The notes beneath the pieces were generated by a model that was not told the origin of the DNA, did no database searches, and was given only the letters and a program-made list of their open reading frames with translations. The translations under genes and the position numbers were made by a program. Shown here piece after piece: positions 28,399 to 37,059 of a stretch of 55,634 bases of DNA (positions within the stretch are counted from its first letter, which is position 1; every line of letters begins with the position of its first letter). Source of the DNA: Fibrobacterota bacterium (GTDB lineage: Bacteria > Fibrobacterota > Fibrobacteria > UBA11236); the NCBI GenBank assembly GCA_023249635.1, contig JAHFCH010000009.1, positions 13,717 to 69,350 on the forward strand, in the 5' to 3' direction.

Positions 28399-29679
28399 AT
28401 GCGTCCATACTGGGTGATGCGCCCGTTTTTCTCCCCGCTTAGCCCGGCCGGTATGGCCCTGTTGGGCGCTTTGGTTTTCCAGTCGGCCTTTCCCCTGTTT
28501 GCGGACGGGATCCCGGTTACCGCCCTCGCTGGAGCGGCCTTCGCCGCGAGACAAGTCTATCCACCCAGCGTCAAACCCGTCCTGTTCAAGCGGGTGGATC
28601 CTGCCACTTTCAACGAGTACATCGCCGCCAATGAGGCGGACGGTCGGGTGTTGACCCCGGCGGAGCTGGCGGATCTCAACGCCCGCATGGCCAAGTCGCC
28701 CCATGCCTCCCCCGTAGCCGCCGGAAGGCCCGGGAGCGCGTCCCGCGAGCTGGATTCGCTGCTGCTCGACTCGCTGAACGCGTTCGTGGTGTCCGATAGC
28801 GCGCGGGTGAAACCCGCCGCCCCAGGTAACCGCAAAGATACCCTGCGAATCGAAACCCGCCGTTACAACGTCACCGACGGAGACGAGGACGAGGACGAAG
28901 ACGATCCGGACACCCTGATCATCGGCCAAGCCCGAGCGGATGAAACCGACAACAATGAGCGCGGCGTGCGACGCATGGAAGAAGAAGAGGAGGCCAACTG
29001 GTTCGTCAACCTGTTGGTCAACTTCCGCGACGGACCCGGCGGCGGCGGCGGGGGATGGAATGGCGACGATTTGGCCGCGGTCATTTTCGTCGTGGTCGGG
29101 GTTGTGGTAGTGGGCGCCTTCCTCATCTATGGCATCCAGACTCTGGCCGAGCTGGCGATCAACCCGGAGTCCGATCCCCTCTTCCAGGAGGTGGGCCTGC
29201 GCCTCTCCTATTCCGGCCATGCCCTCCGCAACGGCACCACGGCCGACCTTTACGCCGACTCCTACCTTACCGGACTGCGCTATGCCATCGGCTTCGACAG
29301 GCCGGGGATGGACCTGGGCCTATCCGTCGAAGGCGGCTATATCGACGTGCGGCTGCATGAGCAGGGCGCGCCCCTGCACAGCTTCGATTTCCGCGGCGGC
29401 TACCTGGTGGCGGGCCCCCTGCTCCGTTTCGGATCCTTCGATCCGCTTTGCTTCAGCCTGGAATTCCTCAACGGCGCCTCGACGCACCAGTCCATCGGCT
29501 GGATCAGCAAGTCGCGCATGACCCTGCAGGCGCGCGTCGGTCGCCATGCCACCATAGGCGGGCACCTGGGCGGCGTCTTCTACGATTTGAAATTCCTGGA
29601 CGGCCTGGCCTGGCGGCGCGGTGACTTCAACCGCGACCTGAGCCTTATCCTGGGCGTGGATGGCGGCTGGGAATTCTAG
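28399..29679 (+). CDS. Uncharacterised membrane protein with acidic segment and barrel-like C-terminus
   Basis: The 426-residue product is not recognised. It has an N-terminal hydrophobic signal ('GMALLGALVFQSAFPLFA'), a charged middle with acidic clusters (about 155-165, 'DGDEDEDEDD', and 194-199, 'MEEEEE'), a Gly run, and a transmembrane helix at about 224-250 ('AAVIFVVVGVVVVGAFLIYG'). A beta-strand-rich C-terminal third ends in 'GVDGGWEF', typical of a membrane barrel. Start may be 28399, 28417 or 28453. It follows gyrB by 122 bases on the same strand. Confidence 0.7.
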   Translation: MRPYWVMRPFFSPLSPAGMALLGALVFQSAFPLFADGIPVTALAGAAFAARQVYPPSVKPVLFKRVDPATFNEYIAANEADGRVLTPAELADLNARMAKSPHASPVAAGRPGSASRELDSLLLDSLNAFVVSDSARVKPAAPGNRKDTLRIETRRYNVTDGDEDEDEDDPDTLIIGQARADETDNNERGVRRMEEEEEANWFVNLLVNFRDGPGGGGGGWNGDDLAAVIFVVVGVVVVGAFLIYGIQTLAELAINPESDPLFQEVGLRLSYSGHALRNGTTADLYADSYLTGLRYAIGFDRPGMDLGLSVEGGYIDVRLHEQGAPLHSFDFRGGYLVAGPLLRFGSFDPLCFSLEFLNGASTHQSIGWISKSRMTLQARVGRHATIGGHLGGVFYDLKFLDGLAWRRGDFNRDLSLILGVDGGWEF

Positions 29680-29868
29680 ACTCCGAAGTTCCTCACAACG
29701 TTTTTCGCGAAGCTCGATAGGGGCTGCCGGAACACGAAGTAAAGCGCCGTCCCTGATCGGGAATGGCCAACCCCATTTTCCAAGCGACTCCAAAACGTCA
29801 GCGTTATGTCAGTTTCCGGAAAATCCGGATCGAGCTTAATTATCCTTCACCGGAAAAGACATGCCGGA

Positions 29869-29909
29869 TGAGGCGGAATGCGGAGGGTAATCCAAACCAT
29901 TCCGCCTCA
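29869..29909 (+). promoter_or_regulatory. 11-bp inverted repeat in the leader of the hydrolase island
   Basis: Arms 29869-29879 and 29899-29909 (TGAGGCGGAAT/ATTCCGCCTCA) are exact reverse complements with a 19-base loop, ending 25 bases before ATG 29934. They lie downstream of an AT-rich TTAATTAT stretch (29837-29844) that could be the -10. Operator or mRNA leader hairpin. Confidence 0.5.
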
Positions 29910-29933
29910 GTCAAAACCATACAAGGAGCAATC

Positions 29934-30488
29934 ATGAATACGATCGAAAAGGAAATCGGGACGCGCCAGGCGGCCATTCGCGACGAATCCCATGCGCTTT
30001 CACTCGATGAGCAGCAACACCACCTCCAACACCAGATTCTGAGGGGCGTCGTTGAAGGCGAAAAATATTCCTCCGCTTCCGAAACCCAGGACAAAATCGC
30101 CAAGCTCCGCGAGGTGAATAAGCGTATCGACAAGGAAAAAGAAAAACTCGGGCTCGATCCGGTCCTTATCTCCTTCGTTACCATAGCCATAACAGCTGCC
30201 GTGGCCGCACTCGTCCGCTGGTTCGAGTACTTGGGCGCGCCGCCTCAAGGATCTGTCGCAATCTATAACCCCGGCCCTCCCATCAGGGTGTGGACGTATG
30301 ACGAGGGGGACGGGGTACGGTGGTTCGCTTTCAAGGAGTATTTCATCGACACCAATACCGTGGTTCCGTTGACCGCTCGCGGCAATAACGCCATCCAAAT
30401 CGTCGTCATCGGCAAGCCGGCGGTCCACACTTGCGCGAAAGGCCAGGCATATGCCTTTAACGGAAGCACTATGGAGCCCCGCACCTGA
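29934..30488 (+). CDS. Uncharacterised protein with coiled coil and one membrane segment
   Basis: The 184-residue product is not recognised. The first 75 residues are charged and helical ('EKEIGTRQAAIRDESHALSL', 'IAKLREVNKRIDKEKEK'), probably a coiled coil. One hydrophobic segment ('PVLISFVTIAITAAVAALV', about 77-95) follows, and then a beta-rich C-terminal domain ('GPPIRVWTYDEGDGVRWFAF'). There is no cleavable signal. ATG 29934 has AAGGAG at 29923-29928. It is the first gene of an eight-gene same-strand island. Confidence 0.75.
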   Translation: MNTIEKEIGTRQAAIRDESHALSLDEQQHHLQHQILRGVVEGEKYSSASETQDKIAKLREVNKRIDKEKEKLGLDPVLISFVTIAITAAVAALVRWFEYLGAPPQGSVAIYNPGPPIRVWTYDEGDGVRWFAFKEYFIDTNTVVPLTARGNNAIQIVVIGKPAVHTCAKGQAYAFNGSTMEPRT

Positions 30489-30553
30489 ATCAGCGTTGCT
30501 AAGCGAGCCGGGCCGTCATGCGGCGGCGCCCGGCTCGGATAAAGGAGTGTCCT

Positions 30554-31543
30554 ATGCGGAACCGGAATAAATCACTCGTGGCAATCAAGAAAAGCATCAC
30601 ACGTCATGCGCGCGTGTTGCAAAGAATCCATGAGGCGCGCCAGGAAGTGCGCGGCTATACCAGCTTGCCGTTGGCGGTGAGCGGTGCGGCGGCAAAGGGT
30701 ACCTTGAAAAAGTTGGGGGCGACTCCCTCGAAACGGGTTTTCAAGCTGCTTGCGCAAGGCGACTCCTGGTTTGACTATCCGCCTGGGACGGATCTTATCG
30801 ATTGCCTCAACTCCGAGCATGGGCACAGCATAACCAACCTTGCGGTTGCGGGATCTACGTTGAATGACGAGGCGTATGGCCCTGTTCCGCGCCAATTATT
30901 CGGCCTGCCTATCCCGCTCGGGCGAAAGCGTTCGGAAGATCCGGACCGGATCACCGAACTGGTCCACCACATCCAACAGACCAAACCCCAGGCATTGTTG
31001 CTTTCGGCGGGCGGAAACGATGTCGCCGGGAACGAGTTTTTTTCATTCCTCAACAATGCGAACTCCCAGCTCCCGGCCGTCAATGCGGACGTGCTCAATG
31101 GGGTCGTGAACGGCACCTTCAAGGCGGCCTACCAATACCTCCTGGACACGGCGCTCGCTGCGGCTGGCGACAGCCGTATCGCAATGCCGATCTTCATCCA
31201 TGGCTATGACTATCCCTGGCCCGACGGCCGGGCCCTGAACCTGTTTTTCGGCTGGAAGATAGGGCCGTGGTTCGATGAAGCGTTCAGCCTTAAGAATTAC
31301 CCGAACAGAAATGGAACGGACCTTGCGGCTCGACGCCGGATTCTCGTCCAATTCATCGACGCCGTGAACAATATGCAGAAGGACCTTGTCGCAAGCCCTA
31401 GGTACGCCGGCAAAGTCTTCTATGTGAATCTGGTCGGGACTCTCAGGTCGGTTTCCGACTGGGCCAATGAATTACATCCGGCCAACTCCGGCTTTCGCGC
31501 CCTTGCCGCCAAATTCGATGCGGCCCTGCAAAAGAACATTTAA
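30554..31543 (+). CDS. SGNH/GDSL-type hydrolase
   Basis: The 329-residue protein contains the SGNH blocks: block I 'LLAQGDSWFDYP' with nucleophile Ser71, the Gly in 'NLAVAGST' (block II), block III 'LSAGGNDVAGNEF' (Asn155) and block V 'WANELHPANSGF' with His308. It should be an esterase, lipase or acyl/acetyl hydrolase of unknown substrate. No signal peptide is present; the N-terminal 35 residues are strongly basic. AAGGAG lies at 30542-30547. It is the second gene of the island. Confidence 0.88.
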   Translation: MRNRNKSLVAIKKSITRHARVLQRIHEARQEVRGYTSLPLAVSGAAAKGTLKKLGATPSKRVFKLLAQGDSWFDYPPGTDLIDCLNSEHGHSITNLAVAGSTLNDEAYGPVPRQLFGLPIPLGRKRSEDPDRITELVHHIQQTKPQALLLSAGGNDVAGNEFFSFLNNANSQLPAVNADVLNGVVNGTFKAAYQYLLDTALAAAGDSRIAMPIFIHGYDYPWPDGRALNLFFGWKIGPWFDEAFSLKNYPNRNGTDLAARRRILVQFIDAVNNMQKDLVASPRYAGKVFYVNLVGTLRSVSDWANELHPANSGFRALAAKFDAALQKNI

Positions 31544-31600
31544 TCGCATAGCTACCGGATCCACCCGATTACGATAACCCCCATCAATAGGAGACTTTCC

Positions 31601-32410
31601 ATGGGTACACCCGAGTTAAACCTGCACTACGGCTGGAAGCCTGACCTGCCCGATCATCGCGACCGCAAGTACGCCGCGCCTCCTGCGCACCAGGGCATGC
31701 TTCCGGATAGCGTAGATCTCCGTAAAACATGCCCCAAGATCTACTGCCAAGGCGAAATCCAATCCTGCACCGCCAATGCAATCGCGGCTTTGGTGGAATT
31801 CGTTATCCTGAAGCAAAATGGCCTGAGATTCAGTCCCTCGCGATTGTTCATCTACTACAACGAACGCGCAATGGATAAATCCATCCCGATGGACGGCGGG
31901 GCTTATCTTCGCGATGGCATAAAGAGCGTAGCGAAGATAGGCGTTTGCCAGGAGTCTACCTGGCCCTACGACGGAACCGCTCCCGCAGATCCAAACACAA
32001 GGCTTTGGGCCCCAGGGGCAGTGGCCGCAACGAAGCCATCGGAGGCCAGCTTCAAGGAAGCCGGCAACCACCAAGTACTCAGCTACGATAGGTTGGACCA
32101 AAGCCTGGTCCAGATGAAAGCCTGTCTTGCCGCAGGGTACCCATTCGTATTCGGGTTCACGGCATACGATGCTTTCGCCGGCGCCGGGGTCCTGAAGCAT
32201 GGGGTTTTGAACCTTCCGGAAAAAGGGGAGGGCGTGGTGGGCGGTCATGCCGTGATGGCCGTCGGTTACTCCGATGAGACCGGGCGCTTCCTGATCCGGA
32301 ATTCTTACGGCGAAGATTGGGGGCAAAAGGGCTACTTCACCATGCCATACGCATATCTGCAGTCCGGCGACCTTGCTGCGGACTTTTGGACCTTGAGAGT
32401 TGTTGAATAA
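31601..32410 (+). CDS. Papain-family (C1) cysteine protease
   Basis: The 269-residue protein is a compact bacterial C1 peptidase. It has the preface 'YGWKPDLPDHRDRKY', the oxyanion Gln50 and catalytic Cys56 in 'QGEIQSCTANAIAAL', His216 in 'GGHAVMAVGY' and Asn234 in 'IRNSYGEDWGQKGYFTMPY'. No signal peptide or long inhibitory propeptide is visible, so it may act in the cytoplasm or leave by a non-Sec route. Ribosome-binding site AGGAG. It lies between the SGNH hydrolase and an unknown gene. Confidence 0.9.
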   Translation: MGTPELNLHYGWKPDLPDHRDRKYAAPPAHQGMLPDSVDLRKTCPKIYCQGEIQSCTANAIAALVEFVILKQNGLRFSPSRLFIYYNERAMDKSIPMDGGAYLRDGIKSVAKIGVCQESTWPYDGTAPADPNTRLWAPGAVAATKPSEASFKEAGNHQVLSYDRLDQSLVQMKACLAAGYPFVFGFTAYDAFAGAGVLKHGVLNLPEKGEGVVGGHAVMAVGYSDETGRFLIRNSYGEDWGQKGYFTMPYAYLQSGDLAADFWTLRVVE

Positions 32411-32507
32411 CAGAAAGATCCGAAGTGCAAAAGACAATAATCATCAAAGGAATATCCCGCTGTTTCTACGAAAGCGCGCTTTCGATAGTTTTGATTGAAG
32501 TGGGAAT

Positions 32508-34001
32508 ATGATGCTCGACAGACAGGAATTGGTTCCGGCAGGTTTTCACCCGAAAACTACTATGCTTCCAGATGATTGCATCGTAGCCGTTACAAAACCT
32601 ACTCCGCCGAGTTTCCGAGTGTCCACAAAACCAAGCGTACATCATGGACGCCGGGACAGACTCTCCCGAGCCAATCCTGGACCCCTGGTCCCATGCGGTA
32701 CGGTGCGCGGAACCTTCGTGACGATGTTGGAACGCTTCGGCATTCCGGAATTCAGGAGATTCTGGCGAACACTTCCGATTATCCTGGGCGGAAAACCCCT
32801 CGCTGAAGCGGCGGGTTACCGGTACCTTTGGGAAGAACAGGGTCCCATCCACCTTCATTTCATTGAAGAAGTGAATTCATGCTTGCATGATTTCCTGTTC
32901 GACAAGGGCATGTCGCACTACCAGTTTTATGACGAGGGTCATTTCAGGTTCAAGCAAGGAGGGATGTGGTCTGCCCGCGAGAGCCTGGGTTGGATCAAGA
33001 GTTTGCTCCCGAAACTTTATACCGACCCTGATCCCAAAATGACGATATTGAGATTGGTTTGCGAATGGGGTCAAAGGGCGGCGCCGGGCGCGGCATGCGA
33101 ACTCCCCTATATACGCATAGAGGCGGGATGGGTTAACGCGATTTATTCGTTCGCGCCGAACGGCAATGCCGATTTCCGCTCCCCATTTCTTTTTTCGCGT
33201 TCAACACTGCTGGGAATGCAATTGTTCCCCAAGTTCCTGGGTCTTACTCCTTTCGAAGAGACCCATGTCGTCGCTGATTGCCTGCATCCGAATGACATTC
33301 TCAAAAACACCGAATGGGAAATATCGGAGGGAGTGTTCTTTATTGCCGGCGAGCGGTACGGCGCGGTGGTCCCATTCCTTGGCTGGGCCAAGTCGATGGA
33401 TCTCCAGTTCAACAAAACGCCGATCCCTGAACGGGAAGTAATCCTGATAGAAAAGGATTTCTATTGCCCGAGACTCAAGATCAAATTGTTGGCCAAGGCA
33501 TGCGTTTATGACGCCCCGCTTTTCCTGGCCAAAGTGGGATTCCCGAGGATTCAAAAGGTCCAAAATGATGAACCAAGCCAGGATTATCTCGCCAATATCC
33601 TGGAAGGGCTTTCCCTGGACGCGTCTCCCGAGTGGCTGGAGCTGGAACAAAAGTATCATGTAGTCCTGCAGCAAGTGGAAGAAAAATTGTCGTTCGAATA
33701 CCGTAGATCTTCGCAGCTGATGCTATTGAACGGGAAAACACTGATGGCCGGAGTGCCGGCCATGATTCTCCGCAAAATCCTTTCCGGCTGGAACAACGGT
33801 CAAAAACTATTCGACTTCAGGGCATTCAAGCATGACCCGGAAATCTTCGCGGACTCCAAACGCTCCAGCTTTGAGACGCGGTGGAACCGTCTACGGGAAA
33901 AGCTTATCGCGGAATCCCCGCAACTCAAAATCGAAAAATCAGGAAAAGGCGAATTCAGCTTAACCGTAGCTTGCCGAATCGAATTCCTTGACCTGGAATA
34001 A
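32508..34001 (+). CDS. Large protein of unknown function in the hydrolase island
   Basis: The 497-residue product is not recognised. The first 72 residues are low-complexity and may be mistranslated; an in-frame ATG at 32724 ('MLERFGIPEFRRFW') is an alternative start. The rest is soluble-looking alpha/beta with many aromatics ('QGPIHLHFIEEVNSCLHDFL', 'HYQFYDEGHFRFKQGG'). No membrane segment and no catalytic motif are obvious. It could be a scaffold, immunity or substrate-recognition protein for the neighbouring hydrolases. A CGAAAGCGCGCTTTCG palindrome (32469-32484) lies in the 97-base gap upstream. Confidence 0.7.
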   Translation: MMLDRQELVPAGFHPKTTMLPDDCIVAVTKPTPPSFRVSTKPSVHHGRRDRLSRANPGPLVPCGTVRGTFVTMLERFGIPEFRRFWRTLPIILGGKPLAEAAGYRYLWEEQGPIHLHFIEEVNSCLHDFLFDKGMSHYQFYDEGHFRFKQGGMWSARESLGWIKSLLPKLYTDPDPKMTILRLVCEWGQRAAPGAACELPYIRIEAGWVNAIYSFAPNGNADFRSPFLFSRSTLLGMQLFPKFLGLTPFEETHVVADCLHPNDILKNTEWEISEGVFFIAGERYGAVVPFLGWAKSMDLQFNKTPIPEREVILIEKDFYCPRLKIKLLAKACVYDAPLFLAKVGFPRIQKVQNDEPSQDYLANILEGLSLDASPEWLELEQKYHVVLQQVEEKLSFEYRRSSQLMLLNGKTLMAGVPAMILRKILSGWNNGQKLFDFRAFKHDPEIFADSKRSSFETRWNRLREKLIAESPQLKIEKSGKGEFSLTVACRIEFLDLE

Positions 34002-34011
34002 GGAAGACATC

Positions 34012-34677
34012 ATGAAGCGACAAAACAGGGATCCGGCTTTGCCCAATCCACCCCCCGGACTCGTACTCGCAGGCTTGCTCTTGGGAGCGCTCGCCCTGGC
34101 CGCCGCCTATTCGTCAACATCGTGGCAGCCTCTTCACAAACCCGGGGGCGAACCCGTTCCGGCGGTCCTTCAACACACAATCGCCACCGCTTGGGCGGCC
34201 ATGTTCATTTCGATGCCCGCCTTCTGCGCATTCTTCTTCCGGAATAAATCGATCACCATCCACCAGTGGTGGTTGACGTTCTGGAGCGTTGGTTCCGCCG
34301 TGTTCCTTGTCCACTTCGTGCAAGCGGTATTCATCTACTTCAAACATGACTGGACGAGGATTCTACACTCCGATCAAGTCACAATGCCTGTCGTAGACAC
34401 ATTCCTCACGGTGTGGTGGTTGGTTGATGTTGTCATCGCATTGTTGGGCATTCCTGAAAGGAATGTGGTCCTGATACAGCGCTGGACGATTCACCTGTTG
34501 CTTTTGGCGGTGTTCCTGGTGGGGGCAATCGTGGAAGGGCATTACCCCGCGTCAAGAGTGGTAGGCGCGTTTTTGGGGCTGCCCGCATTGGCCGCCATTT
34601 CCCTGGGATTGAGCCGCATCAGATTGAAAAAACCACTCCACATATTTCCAAAAGCGCAGGTGAATCATGAACCTTAA
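34012..34677 (+). CDS. Multi-pass membrane protein in the hydrolase island
   Basis: The 221-residue product is not recognised. Hydrophobic segments lie at about 17-37 ('GLVLAGLLLGALALAAAY'), 60-80, 88-108 ('WLTFWSVGSAVFLVHFVQAV'), 126-146, 155-175 and 180-198, so five or six transmembrane helices are likely. ATG 34012 follows AAGGAAG, ten bases after the preceding stop. The C-terminus overlaps the start of the fusion protease by eleven bases, implying coupled translation. Confidence 0.78.
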   Translation: MKRQNRDPALPNPPPGLVLAGLLLGALALAAAYSSTSWQPLHKPGGEPVPAVLQHTIATAWAAMFISMPAFCAFFFRNKSITIHQWWLTFWSVGSAVFLVHFVQAVFIYFKHDWTRILHSDQVTMPVVDTFLTVWWLVDVVIALLGIPERNVVLIQRWTIHLLLLAVFLVGAIVEGHYPASRVVGAFLGLPALAAISLGLSRIRLKKPLHIFPKAQVNHEP

Positions 34678-36769
34678 GCGAAAATCCGTAAAACCGGTTC
34701 CCAAGATACGCCCCAATCCAACGCGAAAGGAGGCTCTTCCTAAGGAAATGTCCTCCCCCAAGACCACGAGGCCCGTGGCCGCGGATCGTCGCGGAAAGGA
34801 TGGCGATCGGAAAACCCTTTCCAAGCGTGGAAGGACTTTCGATGCCTTTCCGGATCGGGTGGATGTACGCGACTGGATTTATCGCCCCACCTTGAATCCC
34901 CTGCCCGGGGAGATCTCCGACCTCACGCGCATTCCCTCTATTCTCAACCAGCATAACGAGGGCGCGTGCACAGGTTTTGCCCTGGCAGGCGTCCTGAACC
35001 TCCTATTGCTCGCCAGAAGGGTCAAGCGCACTGTCAGCGCGTGGATGCTTTACGAAATGGCCCGCCGCTACGATGAATGGCCTGGGCAGAAATACTCGGG
35101 GTCATCGGCTCGGGGAGCGATCAAGGGTTTCATCCACCATGGCGTCTGCTCCGAAGCAAACTGGAAAAACAATCACAAGGGATTGAAGGCCTTCAATCAG
35201 CGGATTGCGACGGATGCATCCGGTACTCCCGGCGGAGCCTATTATCGGGTCCAGCATAAGGAGATTCGCGACGTCCACGCCGCCATCTCCGAAGTCGGCG
35301 CCGTGTTCGCGACCCTGATGGTGCATGCGGGATGGGATGAGCCTGGACCCTCTCAAGCGAAATTATCGGGGAAGCTCTCCCGGAAGGTGCCCATAATCGA
35401 AAGGCGGGGTCGTTCGGAAGAGGGTCATGCGGTGGCCTTGGTGGGATATACCGGTCAAGGTTTCCTGGTGCAGAACTCTTGGGGGGAGAGCTGGGGGGAA
35501 AAGGGCGTGGCCCTGCTGCCTTATGAGGATTACCTGCTGCATGCCACCGATGTCTGGGTGGTCCAATTGGGCGTTCCCATAAAAATGGAAGTTTGGCAGG
35601 ATGAGGAAGCCAGGGATACTTCCGCGGGCCTCCAGCGAGCGGCGGCGGCAGTGCCCTTGACCTCTATCCGACCTTACGTGATCGATGTCGGGAACAATGG
35701 CGGACTTTCGGATTCCGGAAAATATTGGACCACGGAGGGGGATCTCAAGGAACTTTTCCGGAAAACCATCCCGGAGGCCTGCAAGGGATGGAAAAAGCGA
35801 CGGGTCATGCTGTACCTCCACGGCGGCCTTAACGATGAGAGCGACGTATCCAAGCGCATCATCGCCTATCGGGAAGTGATGCTCGCCAATGAGATTTACC
35901 CCCTTCACATCATGTGGGAAACCGGCCTTAGGGAAACCATTACCAGCGCCTTGGGCGACCTGTTCACCCGGGACGACAACCGGGCAGGCGCGGGGCGGCA
36001 GTGGTTCGACAAGTATCGGGACGGTTTGATCGAGGCCAAGGACCAATGCTTGGAGTTCACCTGGTCCTTGCCGGGACAAGGACTCTGGAAGGAAATGAAA
36101 GAGAACGCCCGGCTCGCCTCGTCCCGTAGCGACGAACAAGGCGCGATGCAGCGCGTAGCATTTCATGTCCAAAAAGCGATCCAAGAAATCGGCAAGGGCG
36201 GGACGGGAGGGATCGAGTTGCATGTGGTGGCTCACAGCGCCGGCTCCATATTCACCGCGTATGCCCTTGATGCCCTGACCAAGTTGGGCCTGCCCTTGAA
36301 ATCGATCCAGTTCATGGCCCCGGCCATCACTACCGAGTTGTTCAAAGACACCATACTGCGCATGGTCGACAAGGGCAAATGCCCGCACCCCACGCTGTAC
36401 CTCCTCAGCGACGTAGGTGAGCGCGACGATACCGTCGGTCCTTATGGGAAGTCCCTGCTTTACCTGGTGAGCAATTCCTTCGAGGGCCGGCGCGGGGTTC
36501 CGCTCCTGGGAATGGAGAAATACGTGAGCGACCTGGGTGAAGTCAAAGGGAAATACGCGGACCCGGACCTGGTAACATTTTTCCGCAAACAGGTTGAGGG
36601 CCTCCCCAGCTTGGTGGTGGCGGGTAAAGCCCAAGGAGACACGGTTCCCAGCCGCAGCGACACCCATGGCGGATTCGATAATGATCCGGATACCATGAAC
36701 TCGGTATTGCGCCGGATCCTGGGCAAGGAGGCGGACCGCAAGTTCGAGACCCGGGATTTGCAATTCTGA
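34667..36769 (+). CDS. Papain-family protease fused to an alpha/beta-hydrolase (lipase-like) domain
   Basis: The 700-residue protein joins two hydrolases. After a basic disordered N-terminus (1-57) comes a C1 protease: Gln95 and Cys101 in 'LNQHNEGACTGFALAG', His254 in 'EEGHAVALVGY', Asn270 in 'LVQNSWGESWGEKG'. From about 330 an alpha/beta hydrolase follows, with 'MLYLHGGLND' (oxyanion hole), nucleophile Ser524 in 'HVVAHSAGSIF' and probable catalytic His667 in 'SDTHGGFD'. No Sec signal is seen. Two complete catalytic sites on one chain suggest a toxin- or remodelling-type enzyme, or protease-controlled lipase activity. The substrate is unknown. Confidence 0.88.
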   Translation: MNLKRKSVKPVPKIRPNPTRKEALPKEMSSPKTTRPVAADRRGKDGDRKTLSKRGRTFDAFPDRVDVRDWIYRPTLNPLPGEISDLTRIPSILNQHNEGACTGFALAGVLNLLLLARRVKRTVSAWMLYEMARRYDEWPGQKYSGSSARGAIKGFIHHGVCSEANWKNNHKGLKAFNQRIATDASGTPGGAYYRVQHKEIRDVHAAISEVGAVFATLMVHAGWDEPGPSQAKLSGKLSRKVPIIERRGRSEEGHAVALVGYTGQGFLVQNSWGESWGEKGVALLPYEDYLLHATDVWVVQLGVPIKMEVWQDEEARDTSAGLQRAAAAVPLTSIRPYVIDVGNNGGLSDSGKYWTTEGDLKELFRKTIPEACKGWKKRRVMLYLHGGLNDESDVSKRIIAYREVMLANEIYPLHIMWETGLRETITSALGDLFTRDDNRAGAGRQWFDKYRDGLIEAKDQCLEFTWSLPGQGLWKEMKENARLASSRSDEQGAMQRVAFHVQKAIQEIGKGGTGGIELHVVAHSAGSIFTAYALDALTKLGLPLKSIQFMAPAITTELFKDTILRMVDKGKCPHPTLYLLSDVGERDDTVGPYGKSLLYLVSNSFEGRRGVPLLGMEKYVSDLGEVKGKYADPDLVTFFRKQVEGLPSLVVAGKAQGDTVPSRSDTHGGFDNDPDTMNSVLRRILGKEADRKFETRDLQF

Positions 36770-36786
36770 ATGCAAGCGGGAGGAAG

Positions 36787-37059
36787 ATGAGTATGGCGAA
36801 GGCGACCAAGAAATCCGTTCGGAAACCGGCGGAGAAAAAACCCAAGGCCGGGCATTTCCCCTTCAAGGACGGTACCTACACCACGCCCGACGGTTTGGAG
36901 TGGGAAGTCCGGGAAGTGGAAAAGAAAACCGGAAGGATCGGATCAGGAAACGGGAGGCGGGCCATGACCATCCGGCATGAATGCAAAAGCGTATGCATCA
37001 AGATGGGGAAGGACGGCCATTGCCTGAAATGGAAGACAGAATGCCATCAGGTAAATTAA
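36787..37059 (+). CDS. Small basic Cys-containing protein
   Basis: The 90-residue product is not recognised. The N-terminal 25 residues are Lys/Ala-rich ('KATKKSVRKPAEKKPKAG'). The C-terminal part has four Cys ('ECKSVCIKMGKDGHCLK' plus 'ECHQ') in C-x3-C-x8-C-x6-C spacing, suggesting a metal site or disulfides. GGGAGGAAG lies right before ATG 36787. Its end overlaps the start of the phospholipase gene. Confidence 0.7.
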   Translation: MSMAKATKKSVRKPAEKKPKAGHFPFKDGTYTTPDGLEWEVREVEKKTGRIGSGNGRRAMTIRHECKSVCIKMGKDGHCLKWKTECHQVN

